From assembly GCF_000178955.2 (NCBI RefSeq), contig NC_016631.1:3658001-3722000 (forward strand): a DNA stretch of 64,000 bases. Reading direction: 5' to 3'. Positions 34,970 to 42,639 of this stretch are shown here, piece by piece; within the stretch, counting starts at the first letter, position 1; each line of letters begins with the position of its first letter. Source of the stretch: Granulicella mallensis MP5ACTX8 (GTDB taxonomy: Bacteria; Acidobacteriota; Terriglobia; Terriglobales; Acidobacteriaceae). The notes below the pieces were generated by a model. The model did not search any database. It worked only from the letters and a program-made list of their open reading frames with translations, and was not told the DNA's origin. The position numbers and the translations under genes were made by a program.

Positions 34970-35657
34970 AATAAGCGGGTTGACTCCTTTTGAATATCTT
35001 ATTTGCACTCTCAATGCCTACACTAGCACCAATATTATTGATGATCGGACCATACCGTCCCACATCCTGCGTGCCAGGAACCAGCTCTGGAGATACTGTA
35101 ACAATATGCCCATGTTTAGCCTCGGGAGCAACTCCAAGCACGGTCAATCCTCTTTTAGTCGCAAGGTCTTGTGCTTGCTGAGGCGTTACCGGATACCACG
35201 ATGAAGAGCGTGGAAGTGTCTCTGCATCCGCGTTCGCAAGATTAGGTTGTCCCTGAGCGTTCACCAGACCATCCACCGGCGCACCGGTTGCCCTCGCAAT
35301 AGACGTTGTCGCTATATTACAGAACGTCTTCCGATCCGGCTGACCCGGTAGACCAACCGGCTGAAAGGCTGGATTCTTCCGTGCCGCAGCCTGAGCGCCC
35401 AACAACTTATATTGTGGCGAACCAGGAGTGATCGCTAATGGCGTAGTAGGCGGCGGCGGTGCCGGTAAAGGAGGATGTACCGTCGTATCTGTTTTAAAGC
35501 CATCGCCATGCAGAAGATTTATGGAGCGTTCCTTAAGGCCATCAATAGCCTGCCCCCAATTTGATTCTTCGGCGGGTGCTGTCTCCCCATCAGGGTAATC
35601 TCCCGCCCTGCGAGCAACATAACCAGCACGATAATATTTGCCAGATTTACCAATCAT
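34947..35657 (-). CDS. Effector with both tags and NlpC/P60-like Cys-His amidase domain
   Basis: The start at 35657 (MIGKSGKYYRAGYVARRAGD) follows GCAGGAGATGGAA. It is the only intact gene that joins both tags: the GKYYR block (residues 3-20) and LKERSINLLHGDGFKTD (41-57). A Pro linker (61-78) precedes the domain: RKTFCNIATT with candidate nucleophile Cys113 and KHGHIVTV with candidate His184, the spacing and order of papain-like NlpC/P60 and Tae-type amidases that cut peptide stems of peptidoglycan. The 236-residue frame is intact. A secreted immunity candidate overlaps its end. Confidence 0.75.
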   Translation of the reverse strand: MIGKSGKYYRAGYVARRAGDYPDGETAPAEESNWGQAIDGLKERSINLLHGDGFKTDTTVHPPLPAPPPPTTPLAITPGSPQYKLLGAQAAARKNPAFQPVGLPGQPDRKTFCNIATTSIARATGAPVDGLVNAQGQPNLANADAETLPRSSSWYPVTPQQAQDLATKRGLTVLGVAPEAKHGHIVTVSPELVPGTQDVGRYGPIINNIGASVGIESANKIFKRSQPAYYAPRDPK

Positions 35658-35691
35658 TTCCATCTCCTGCAAATGTCAACATATCTTTCAT

Positions 35692-35720
35692 AAAAAAAAT
35701 GGACACCCCTTAGGGCGTCC
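35692..35720 (-). terminator. Rho-independent terminator upstream of the amidase cassette
   Basis: On the minus strand GGACGCCC-TAAG-GGGTGTCC is followed by a run of eight T. The same CCCTTAGGG core with similar flanks recurs at 37250-37269. Confidence 0.85.
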
Positions 35721-35803
35721 GGTTAAAAAAACGAAAACTGAACACTCGAACCAAATCATTCAAACATGCCAGCTGGGAATCAATTTCACATCCCGCGATT
35801 CAC

Positions 35804-36373
35804 TCAATAAATATAAAGCGCAAAGATGTTGTATTCACCCGGACCATAGAGATCAAACCATATCGTAACGTCTCCGAGTTCATAGCCATGATCCCCCATC
35901 CTGCCTATGCATTCAGGTCTTTGCTTAAGCAATATTTCGCGGGTAGCCGGTGGGAGCAGTCTGTCGTAATTGGCGACAAAGTCACGGCTTGAATTGACAT
36001 ATTTCGGTCTCTTCGTACCAGCCGGCCAGGTGCGCAAGGGATAGTGCATAAAGGTGGCCACTTTAGCCCGACGATCTTCCCTGACAGCAGCTTGAAGGTC
36101 GCTCAAAAAATCTGCCGTACCCGCAATCTCATCGGAAGACATCTCGCTGCTGCTATCGCTTCGATCGTCAGCCACACACCCCTTATAATCCACAACCTTT
36201 TTAGGTTGAGAAGAAGAAAGCGCAGTAGTTTTCCTTGCAACTTGAGAATGGGCAGGACTGGTAACGCTTCTGGGCCTAGCCTTGCATCCTATTACCGACA
36301 CCATAACAAAGACCGAAATCCATAGGTAACTCTTCATTTTTCTCGAAATCACAGCCAGGGCGCAGTGCTTCAT
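35804..36373 (-). CDS. Lipoprotein immunity protein of the second GH24-like effector
   Basis: The ATG overlaps the effector stop; an internal Met (36337) gives a cleaner lipoprotein signal (MKSYLWISVFVMVSVIGC, lipobox VIGC). The mature domain aligns with the three domains of the protein at 27364-28773: FLSDLQAAVREDRRAKVATF, MHYPLR, FVANYDRLL, LLKQRPECIG and a closing DVTIWFDLYG. The cognate effector remnant is also GH24-like, so effector and immunity families co-vary. It is likely to be membrane-anchored in the periplasm. Confidence 0.75.
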   Translation of the reverse strand: MKHCALAVISRKMKSYLWISVFVMVSVIGCKARPRSVTSPAHSQVARKTTALSSSQPKKVVDYKGCVADDRSDSSSEMSSDEIAGTADFLSDLQAAVREDRRAKVATFMHYPLRTWPAGTKRPKYVNSSRDFVANYDRLLPPATREILLKQRPECIGRMGDHGYELGDVTIWFDLYGPGEYNIFALYIY

Positions 36374-37205
36374 TTTTTCTTCCTTGAGTAACCTCTCGGG
36401 AGCAGGCTCCCGTCGTGTGCAACTCCAACGGGAGGTTTAAATCCAGGAGGAGGAACATATCCGGGAGGAGGCACATGACACGCTGCAGGAATTTCGTTAC
36501 CTCTATACATAACATCCTCCCCTTCACGTCTCGGAGTAATTCCGCGCCCCCCTGCAAGCAACGTCATTATATCCGAAGGCACAGCATCATACTTTCCATC
36601 ATGGAAATCGCTCCATGCCTGATGATTGATTACACCGTGCTGATGTGTGGGATCATCCACTCCCATATTGAACGCCTGATCAACGAACGAATGTGTTTGC
36701 CCCACGTTCGCGTTGGGGATGCGGCTATGAATATCTCGATAAGGGTCTGCACCATCGTCAAACCTTTTCCTGTCGGCATATCCACCTGACAGGGTTGCGC
36801 TGCCGGCGCTACAGATCTAGATTGCTGGGCGTTCTGCTGAGACTGTCGCTGTTGCTAGCCTTGCCGAGCGGCCCCAGAATTGGACGTCTGACTTCCTGCA
36901 CCTGGTCGCGCCACTCCTTGCTGCCCCAAAGAAGTACCAAAGAAATCCTCGGGTTGACCTGCATCAGCAAACTCATTCCGTCCATCCATCTGGCTCATTC
37001 CGTCGCTGGGGACGGAGAAACTATAGGGAGACGCCGCAGAAGATTGAGAATCTGCCCCCGCTACAGTGCCCGCAGCAGACTGTTGCGGACTGGCAGCTTG
37101 CTCAGAGTTCTGCCCCTCCAGGGATGCCTCTTGCCCATCGGGCCAGTCGTTCGCCCTGCGCGCCAGAAAACCTGCGCGATAATACTGACCAGATTTGCCG
37201 ATCAT
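36370..37205 (-). pseudogene. Effector with GKYYR tag and GH24-like C-terminal remnant, broken
   Basis: The start at 37205 (MIGKSGQYYRAGFLARRAND) follows ATAGGAGATGGGA. A Ser/Gln/Ala-rich linker runs to GAARQG-TAG, where the next residues QQRQSQQNAQQ continue in the same frame, so the stop may be a CAG-to-TAG change. A further frame change leads into GGYADRKRFDDGADPYRDIH and on to HQAWSDFHDGKYD, VPSDIMTLLAGGRG and ITPRREGE. The last part matches the C-terminal end of the GH24-like effector at 28857-29754. The catalytic N-terminal part of a GH24 domain is absent. Probably inactive. Confidence 0.65.
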
Positions 37206-37249
37206 TCCCATCTCCTATAAATGTCAACACCATTTTTATCCAAATTTTG

Positions 37250-37269
37250 GGGCACCCCTTAGGGTGCCC
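37250..37269 (-). terminator. Hairpin upstream of the broken GH24-like effector
   Basis: A perfect 8-bp stem GGGCACCC/GGGTGCCC with loop CTTA. Only a weak T-run follows on the minus strand. It is flanked by AAATGTCAACA as at 35672-35683, so this upstream block is a duplicated unit. Confidence 0.6.
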
Positions 37270-37322
37270 AACTTGAAAAGCAAAGGTTGAACGCTGATAG
37301 GCGTGCGAACGTATATCTGCGA

Positions 37323-38009
37323 TTACTCGCAATGGCCGTCATATTCCTTACGAAGCTCTTTGTCTAAAACCAACCTGACCAACCTATTTTCTTTTGTATC
37401 TACGATTGCACCATAACAATGTCCCACCATCTTGTCGGAATTCCCTGCTGCAGATCCATCGGTATCTTTTTTTACAGAATCTACGGAGATGGATACGATC
37501 AGACTGTTTCCTTGCCACCACGCAAATTCCACGGCGTAGTGGTAGAGATCCATGTCAGCTCCCACCCTCTTTTCGACAGCATGATGTATCTCATCAGCTA
37601 CACGGCTCTTAGTATGGGTATTTGGCTTTTCTTCATGCAACCGGGATTCCACATCTCCAAACAAGAGCAAGTCTGAACAGACGGCACATTGCTCGTCGAC
37701 GATAAGGAGACTATTGCCGTCAGGTCCCCAATGTACGTCCGCCTCCGATTCCAGATACATGATCGTGTGCGTCTTGCTATCGGCACAATCCGTTAGTTGC
37801 ACGGGGCTGTGGTTGTCCTTTCCGTCAAACACCGGAAACACATCCAGCTTCCACCTTCGATCAGGAGAGGTGAGGGTTTCTCTCTCGTCCCAACGAATGT
37901 GGTTCTTTCCTTTTCTTTTCTGTGTCGGGGTAATAGCCTGCAAACTGGAACACACCCGGCTTTGAAGTGGGGCCGCTGGCACATAAGCTTGAGGAAAGAA
38001 AAGGAGCAT
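37323..38009 (-). CDS. Candidate immunity protein of the 3D-domain effector
   Basis: The 228-residue protein starts 12 bases after the effector. The first residues (LLFFPQAYVPAAPLQ) are a weak signal-peptide-like stretch; another frame start just upstream would give a different hydrophobic leader, so the N-terminus is uncertain. The rest is beta-rich with several Cys (QLTDCADSKT, DEQCAVCSDLL, GHCYGAIVD, YDGHCE) and WGPDGNSLLIVD and FAWWQGNSLIVSIS blocks of beta-propeller type. The role comes from position only. Confidence 0.6.
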   Translation of the reverse strand: MLLFFPQAYVPAAPLQSRVCSSLQAITPTQKRKGKNHIRWDERETLTSPDRRWKLDVFPVFDGKDNHSPVQLTDCADSKTHTIMYLESEADVHWGPDGNSLLIVDEQCAVCSDLLLFGDVESRLHEEKPNTHTKSRVADEIHHAVEKRVGADMDLYHYAVEFAWWQGNSLIVSISVDSVKKDTDGSAAGNSDKMVGHCYGAIVDTKENRLVRLVLDKELRKEYDGHCE

Positions 38010-38021
38010 GACGCAAAAATA

Positions 38022-38722
38022 TCATGGTTCTTGCTTCCATCCCACAGGACATTTTCCACCAGAGGTGGCTGGAAAACTGATCGTCGTGTTAAGGTTCTGA
38101 CGCCCATATCGTTTTCCAAGTGCTTGTGTTGGAAACCTATAAATGTCAATATGTGTATTGGGGCCTGTCTGAGTCGGATCGTTACTATAGTCGGAAACAG
38201 ACAGTGGCCCGCTAGGCCCACCCAGCCGGGCACTCCTTCTGCCATCTTCAGGCGTCACGAAAATCTGATTTCCCCAATGCCGTAAGGCTGGCTTATCCAA
38301 TCCCAGGAACCCTGGCCGTACGGCAACCGTTCCAAAAGCCCCCCTTTGATCGAGCCTCCAGCCACTTTGGGATAAGGCGAAAGGAACGCACCATCGGCCT
38401 TCGCTTGCGCCCCTCCCACACCTGTAAACTGGGCTACCCCTCGGCACGTTGTCAGGCCATTGGAAGGCGGCAATTGAGTGGCAGGAACTTGTGTCTTTAT
38501 CTGCGCTACGGGCTGTTGAGCCGGAGGCGCCGGTGCATCCCCATTGCCGGAGGCATTCGCTGGTGGTTGCGCATCTATAGAACTATCAACCACGGACCTC
38601 ATGTAATTGGAAGTGTCATCGTACTCTGCTTCGCCAGGGTTATCACTTTCATAGTCAGGCAGTCACCTGCCCTGCGTGCCAGATAGCCGGCGCGATAATA
38701 CCTGACCAGATTTACCGATCAT
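38022..38722 (-). pseudogene. Effector with GKYYR tag and 3D/MltA-like domain, three frameshifts
   Basis: The start at 38722 (MIGKSGQ) overlaps the upstream gene. One extra base (CAGGTATTAT instead of CAGTATTAT) breaks the tag, a lost base about 45 bases later restores it (YESDNPGEAEYDDTSNYM), and a third change at a GGGGGG/TTTT run near 38335 leads into the domain. Read through, the domain has TTCRGVAQFTGVGG, FGTVAVRPGFLGL, VSDYSNDPTQTGPNTHIDIY and LGKRYGRQNLNTTISF. This matches 3D (three-Asp) domains of MltA-like lytic transglycosylases: GTVAVDP, V-x-D, and IDVYF blocks. Corrected length is about 230 residues. Confidence 0.6.
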
Positions 38723-38999
38723 CTCTCTTCTCCTTAGCCTTCTGGACAAACCTCTCTACCTGCCTCATCGATATCCTTCGAGGGTCGTGCGCATCCTCAA
38801 ACTGCCGCTTCACCTCACGAAACGCTTTGCGCGCGCGAAACGGCTTCGGAATGGACACAGGCTTCGAAGCCTCAAGAACCATGTCCTCAGCCGGAACGAT
38901 CTTAGCTGTCTCTTTTGGCCACAACACAATCAACAACACATTGATTGCAATGCTCACAACAAACAATGCGTCGATCATCACCAACCCCTCCATAAACAT
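38712..38999 (-). CDS. Small membrane protein before the effector array
   Basis: The 95-residue protein has one N-terminal membrane segment (IDALFVVSIAINVLLIVLW) followed by a basic helical tail (FRARKAFREVKRQFEDAHD, FVQKAKEKRDDR). Its last codons overlap the start of the 3D effector. It lies between terminase and the first cassette. Function unknown. Confidence 0.65.
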   Translation of the reverse strand: MFMEGLVMIDALFVVSIAINVLLIVLWPKETAKIVPAEDMVLEASKPVSIPKPFRARKAFREVKRQFEDAHDPRRISMRQVERFVQKAKEKRDDR

Positions 39000-39032
39000 C
39001 GCTCATAGCCTTGTCGTCTTTGGTTCAGTCCG

Positions 39033-40586
39033 TCATCTTCCGACCGTGAACCCAGCGGACCGTTTCCGGTTCTTCTTCTTGAAATCCAGATGCGCCAGGT
39101 GCTTTGCCGTCATGTCCTGGATCGGGGCCAGAGTCTCACGCAGCCTCACCTCATAGGGCTTAGCGCTAGGTCCCAACATAGAAAACAACCCATACCGCAC
39201 CTCATCCGCGATATCGTCCGAAACCTTACGCGTCTTCATCACGTCCTCAAGCTTCTTGTCGTCATAGATCAACGAAGGAATCGCCGTCAGCGCACCTTCA
39301 CATCGATCCGACACAAACCATCGATCCTGCTCGATCAGCGTATGGATAAACCGCCAGCCGTTCACACGGTCGTTGCGAGCCTCTTCTGGCTGGGGTAATC
39401 CGTGCTCTCGAAAAACCTTACGAAAGATATCCGCCACGGCATTACGCTCGCCAAAGGTCTCAGGCGACATAAAGAACCGCGACAGCTCACGCTTATCGTC
39501 GTTATCGCAGCGCTCCACAAAGTCCTGGGCCAGCAGCATCTCAGGGCGTCCTGCAACTACATGCTCTCGATAAGTAATCACAACCTCGCGAGCCTCACTC
39601 CACTCACGCCCAAGATGCCTACGCGCATCTTCAGGAGACACCAGGCCCGAAGCGTGCCAGTGAATAGAAGCCGCATGTTGGTAGCCCCAATCGCATGAAG
39701 CCCAGCGCCTCCACCACGGCTGCATTAACTGTCCCACCTGTGCGGCCTTAAGCTCCCGCTGAGCACGAATAAAGTTCGGGTAATACTGCCCCTCGAACGT
39801 GTCCCAATCTCCAAAGAGGTGCGCCTTCCGCTCCTTCTCTGGCATCTGGTTCAACTTAGCCCCATAGTCAGAGTTCGCAATAAAACATTGGAACCGCTGC
39901 TGATCGGTCCAGGTGTTGTAGTACTCAAAGTCTGTAATGCCCTGCGCATGCAGATAAGGCCGCACCCACTCGATGTTGTCCCACCCATAAGCCTGAACAA
40001 AGGCAAAGGAGTCAGGCTCTTCATGCTCCTGGAATCTGCGGTCCTTGAAGATGCGCTTGATGTAATCGTGCCCGCGGCTGCCGGGATTGCAGGTATACAG
40101 CATCTTCGGTGTAATCCCGGACTTCCCTGTCCAGCGAAGCGCTGTAGGCAGAAAGATCAACTCTTCTTCGCTGAAGTGCGTAGCCTCTTCCACAAAGATG
40201 TCCGCATACTCAGGTCCCTGGGCTATCTTGCGGATATCATCCATCGTGTCCGCGGAGGCGAAATAGATACGCGAACCATTTGGCAACGTCAGGTGCTTCT
40301 TATCGCCCCCGACATACCAGTTCGCCATAAATGGAAACTCGCGAAACAAAGGTTCCAGGTGGTTGCGATAGACCTGCCCCCACACCCGCATAAGGAAGAG
40401 CCCATTGGTACGGGCATACTTCAGCCGCCTCAGCAGCATAATGCCGCGTGCCCCGTGAGACTTCGCACCGCCACGCGCTCCCCCATAACCAATCTCAGTA
40501 GCCGGCGAATTCTCAACCAGTTCGTAAACCGCGAGTTGCTTCGGCTGAAGCGCAATGTCGAATTTGATCGCGGCTGATTTGCTCAC
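39033..40586 (-). CDS. Terminase large subunit
   Basis: The 517-residue protein has a Walker A-like loop GGARGGAKSHGARG near residue 35, Walker B with YADIFVEEATHF near 130, and a C-terminal nuclease region containing CDWGYQHAASIHWH. It packages DNA into proheads with ATP. The gene overlaps the small-subunit stop (40583-40586). Length is typical of P22/HK97-like large terminases. Confidence 0.9.
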   Translation of the reverse strand: MSKSAAIKFDIALQPKQLAVYELVENSPATEIGYGGARGGAKSHGARGIMLLRRLKYARTNGLFLMRVWGQVYRNHLEPLFREFPFMANWYVGGDKKHLTLPNGSRIYFASADTMDDIRKIAQGPEYADIFVEEATHFSEEELIFLPTALRWTGKSGITPKMLYTCNPGSRGHDYIKRIFKDRRFQEHEEPDSFAFVQAYGWDNIEWVRPYLHAQGITDFEYYNTWTDQQRFQCFIANSDYGAKLNQMPEKERKAHLFGDWDTFEGQYYPNFIRAQRELKAAQVGQLMQPWWRRWASCDWGYQHAASIHWHASGLVSPEDARRHLGREWSEAREVVITYREHVVAGRPEMLLAQDFVERCDNDDKRELSRFFMSPETFGERNAVADIFRKVFREHGLPQPEEARNDRVNGWRFIHTLIEQDRWFVSDRCEGALTAIPSLIYDDKKLEDVMKTRKVSDDIADEVRYGLFSMLGPSAKPYEVRLRETLAPIQDMTAKHLAHLDFKKKNRKRSAGFTVGR

Positions 40587-41023
40587 TTTGCCCCCACCGC
40601 TACGATGTTTACCTGCACCGACGGAGGCTCTCTCTCCTCCAGCTCGACAATGCCCAGCATCTTATGTGCATGCTGGATGTACTTCAGCCGGGTATCGAAG
40701 TCATCCACCATCTCAAATGTCGCGGCCTTACCCGTTCCGCCGGACAACAACTGAGGCCGTTTCGCATCCAGCCCCTCGCGTGTCTTCTGTGCCAGGAACG
40801 CAAGAGTCAGTCCAGCCTCTGCCATCGCCCTCCGCATTAGCTCCTGGGTTATGGGCCCTTCGATTCGCCGCTTCGGATTATGTGCGCGACTCAAAGGAAA
40901 TCCAGCATCCAGCGCAGACCGTTTTTTCGTCTTGCCATCCATCAGGCCTTCCACATAAGCTTCGTGCCGGCTTTTGTGTGGCTGCAGCGCACAGTCGGAG
41001 TCCACTTGAGTTTTATCCATCAC
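40583..41023 (-). CDS. Terminase small subunit
   Basis: The 146-residue protein has an N-terminal helical DNA-recognition region (HEAYVEGLMDGKTKKRSALD, AGFPLSRAHNPKRRIEGPIT) and a central helical oligomerisation segment (LTLAFLAQKTREGLDAKRPQ). It sits immediately before and overlaps the large subunit. Role: recognition of packaging sites. The overlap with the preceding gene (41020) shows a coupled operon. Confidence 0.8.
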   Translation of the reverse strand: MMDKTQVDSDCALQPHKSRHEAYVEGLMDGKTKKRSALDAGFPLSRAHNPKRRIEGPITQELMRRAMAEAGLTLAFLAQKTREGLDAKRPQLLSGGTGKAATFEMVDDFDTRLKYIQHAHKMLGIVELEEREPPSVQVNIVAVGAK

Positions 41024-41319
41024 GCGAACCCCGTTTTTAGCTGCTTCGTCTTGATGCGCAAACTCTTTCCTCCCGGCAAAAAACTGCGGTTAACACTCTG
41101 CCACGTGTGCTGCAGAATATAGCGGACCTGCCTGGGACCAACCCACTCCGCTACCGGCTCCGCGGCCTTGCCATTCCGTTGCATATAAAGGGGAGCCGTC
41201 ATACCGAAGGCTTCGTCTGCACTTACATGTTTGTGCTGATGACAATAAATTGGACGGCCAGCGCGAAGCTCTTCCGCTTCTCCGTCTGAAAGAATGCACA
41301 CACGACTGGAAGTGGCCAT
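41020..41319 (-). CDS. Small early phage protein
   Basis: The 99-residue basic protein contains one Cys-x-His pair (YCHQHKH) and GPRQVRYILQHTW. Its stop overlaps the terminase small subunit start (ATGA). No family was recognised; it may be a nucleic-acid binding factor. Confidence 0.55.
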   Translation of the reverse strand: MATSSRVCILSDGEAEELRAGRPIYCHQHKHVSADEAFGMTAPLYMQRNGKAAEPVAEWVGPRQVRYILQHTWQSVNRSFLPGGKSLRIKTKQLKTGFA

Positions 41320-41397
41320 ATTAAATCTCCAAAGAAAGCATCCGCAGAAGATGCTCGTCTAAAAATGTAAGAGGAAGTTAGAGCGGCACAGGAATCC

Positions 41398-41565
41398 GTG
41401 CCGTAACCCACTGGATTTTTCCACCGGGACTCCATCGAAAATCAGGAGTTCTACTCGCCGCACAAGGCCCAGCGAGACAGGCACAACAGGTTGTAATCAC
41501 GACTCGAAAACTACTATGTCACGCCACAAGAGACATACCAAGCAAATTACAGTTAGAAATCTTTC
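41398..41565. repeat. Dispersed ~167-bp repeat, copy 2
   Basis: Full-length match to 19461-19626 at roughly 80 percent by eye. It occupies most of the 300-base gap between two early genes (41320-41618); nothing else is seen in that gap. Confidence 0.75.
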
Positions 41566-41618
41566 ACAATCGCGGTCAAAACAGTTCACTCAACTAACTC
41601 GTTACTCGCAGCTCGTAA

Positions 41619-41912
41619 TTAGGCAGCCTTCACCGAAGCATGAGAGGTGCCAGAAGTATTTTCACGGCTACGGCCTTCTCTCACCATCTCAGCCATCCGC
41701 AACCTCCGCAGACGCTCACGACCAATGAGTTTCTTGCAAAATGCGGCAATCGTCATACCATCAGCATGCGCCATCGCCTTGAGATCGACATGGTCCTGCA
41801 CCTCTAGCGTTGTAGCAAATGGAATGACCTCACCTGGTTGGTGCCGGACATAGCCCCTCTTTGTTTGCGAATAGTTCACACTTACTCTATCGAACTCCGT
41901 ATCTATAGCCAT
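41619..41912 (-). CDS. Small regulatory-like phage protein
   Basis: The start at 41912 follows GGAGGGGGAAG. The 97-residue protein has a beta strand (GEVIPFATTLEVQDHVDL), then KAMAHADGMTIAAFCKKLIG and a basic helix (RERLRRLRMAEMVREGRSRE). The order strand-helix-helix is suggestive of a ribbon-helix-helix type DNA binder but not conclusive. Confidence 0.55.
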   Translation of the reverse strand: MAIDTEFDRVSVNYSQTKRGYVRHQPGEVIPFATTLEVQDHVDLKAMAHADGMTIAAFCKKLIGRERLRRLRMAEMVREGRSRENTSGTSHASVKAA

Positions 41913-41957
41913 CTTCCCCCTCCAGCTTCCAATCATGTCCACTCAACACCCAATTAC

Positions 41958-42263
41958 TTATGCAGCCTCTATCAACAACTGCATCGGAAAAGCGCGATAC
42001 GCAATCCACACCTCAGCCCCATAGCGCATCTGCCCTGTACTCCGAATCTTTCCTGCGTCTTTCAACTCTGTAAGTCGTCTGCCAAAGGTATGGAGTGCCC
42101 AGCCGGTTCTCTGTGCAATCTCTTTGCTCGTCATGCCGTCGCTGGATTCAGCGATGAGCGCATAAATCGTCTCGCGAGCATTCGCATAACGAGCCTCACC
42201 ACTGCGAAATGCCACGACATTCATCTTGTTGCCTTCGTATTTGTTCACCGTAATACCCTGCAT
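41958..42263 (-). CDS. Winged-helix DNA-binding protein
   Basis: The 101-residue protein has a clear helix-turn-helix/wing pattern: ARETIYALIAESSDGMTSKE, IAQRTGWALHTFGRRLTELK and DAGKIRSTGQMRYGAEVW. A GGAGGTAGAAG ribosome site supports the start. It is the best candidate for an early regulator of the element and could recognise the palindrome at 43079-43092. Confidence 0.65.
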   Translation of the reverse strand: MQGITVNKYEGNKMNVVAFRSGEARYANARETIYALIAESSDGMTSKEIAQRTGWALHTFGRRLTELKDAGKIRSTGQMRYGAEVWIAYRAFPMQLLIEAA

Positions 42264-42297
42264 CTTCTACCTCCACTTAAGGCACTGACGTCATCTA

Positions 42298-42639
42298 TCA
42301 CGCGGCGATCTGTTGTCCGCCCAATTCTTCTTCCGCATCTAACTCTTCGGCCGCGCGATCGTGCTTCGCACACCATCCGCCTTCACTGCTACTTATCGCG
42401 GGTTCATCGCACGGCTCGTCATAGGAACAGACCTTCCATCCGCAGCGCGGCACACAGGCTTCGCAGAGTTGTACCTCTTCCATCCGCCGATGAATCCACG
42501 AGTAACGTTCGAACAAGTACATCTCTGACCGTGAATAAAGCTCGCAACAGTCTCCGCACTCTTCCATACCGTGCGGCATATCGGGCAGGTTCCAGGGAGC
42601 ACGCGAGTCATACAGCACACCGGCAGGTAGGTTGTTCAT
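42298..42639 (-). CDS. Cys-rich small phage protein
   Basis: The start at 42639 overlaps the upstream stop (ATGA). The 113-residue acidic protein has several Cys pairs (ECGDCCELY, LCEACVPRCGWKVC, GGWCAKH) that probably bind zinc. No known family. It is translated together with the upstream membrane protein gene. Confidence 0.6.
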   Translation of the reverse strand: MNNLPAGVLYDSRAPWNLPDMPHGMEECGDCCELYSRSEMYLFERYSWIHRRMEEVQLCEACVPRCGWKVCSYDEPCDEPAISSSEGGWCAKHDRAAEELDAEEELGGQQIAA

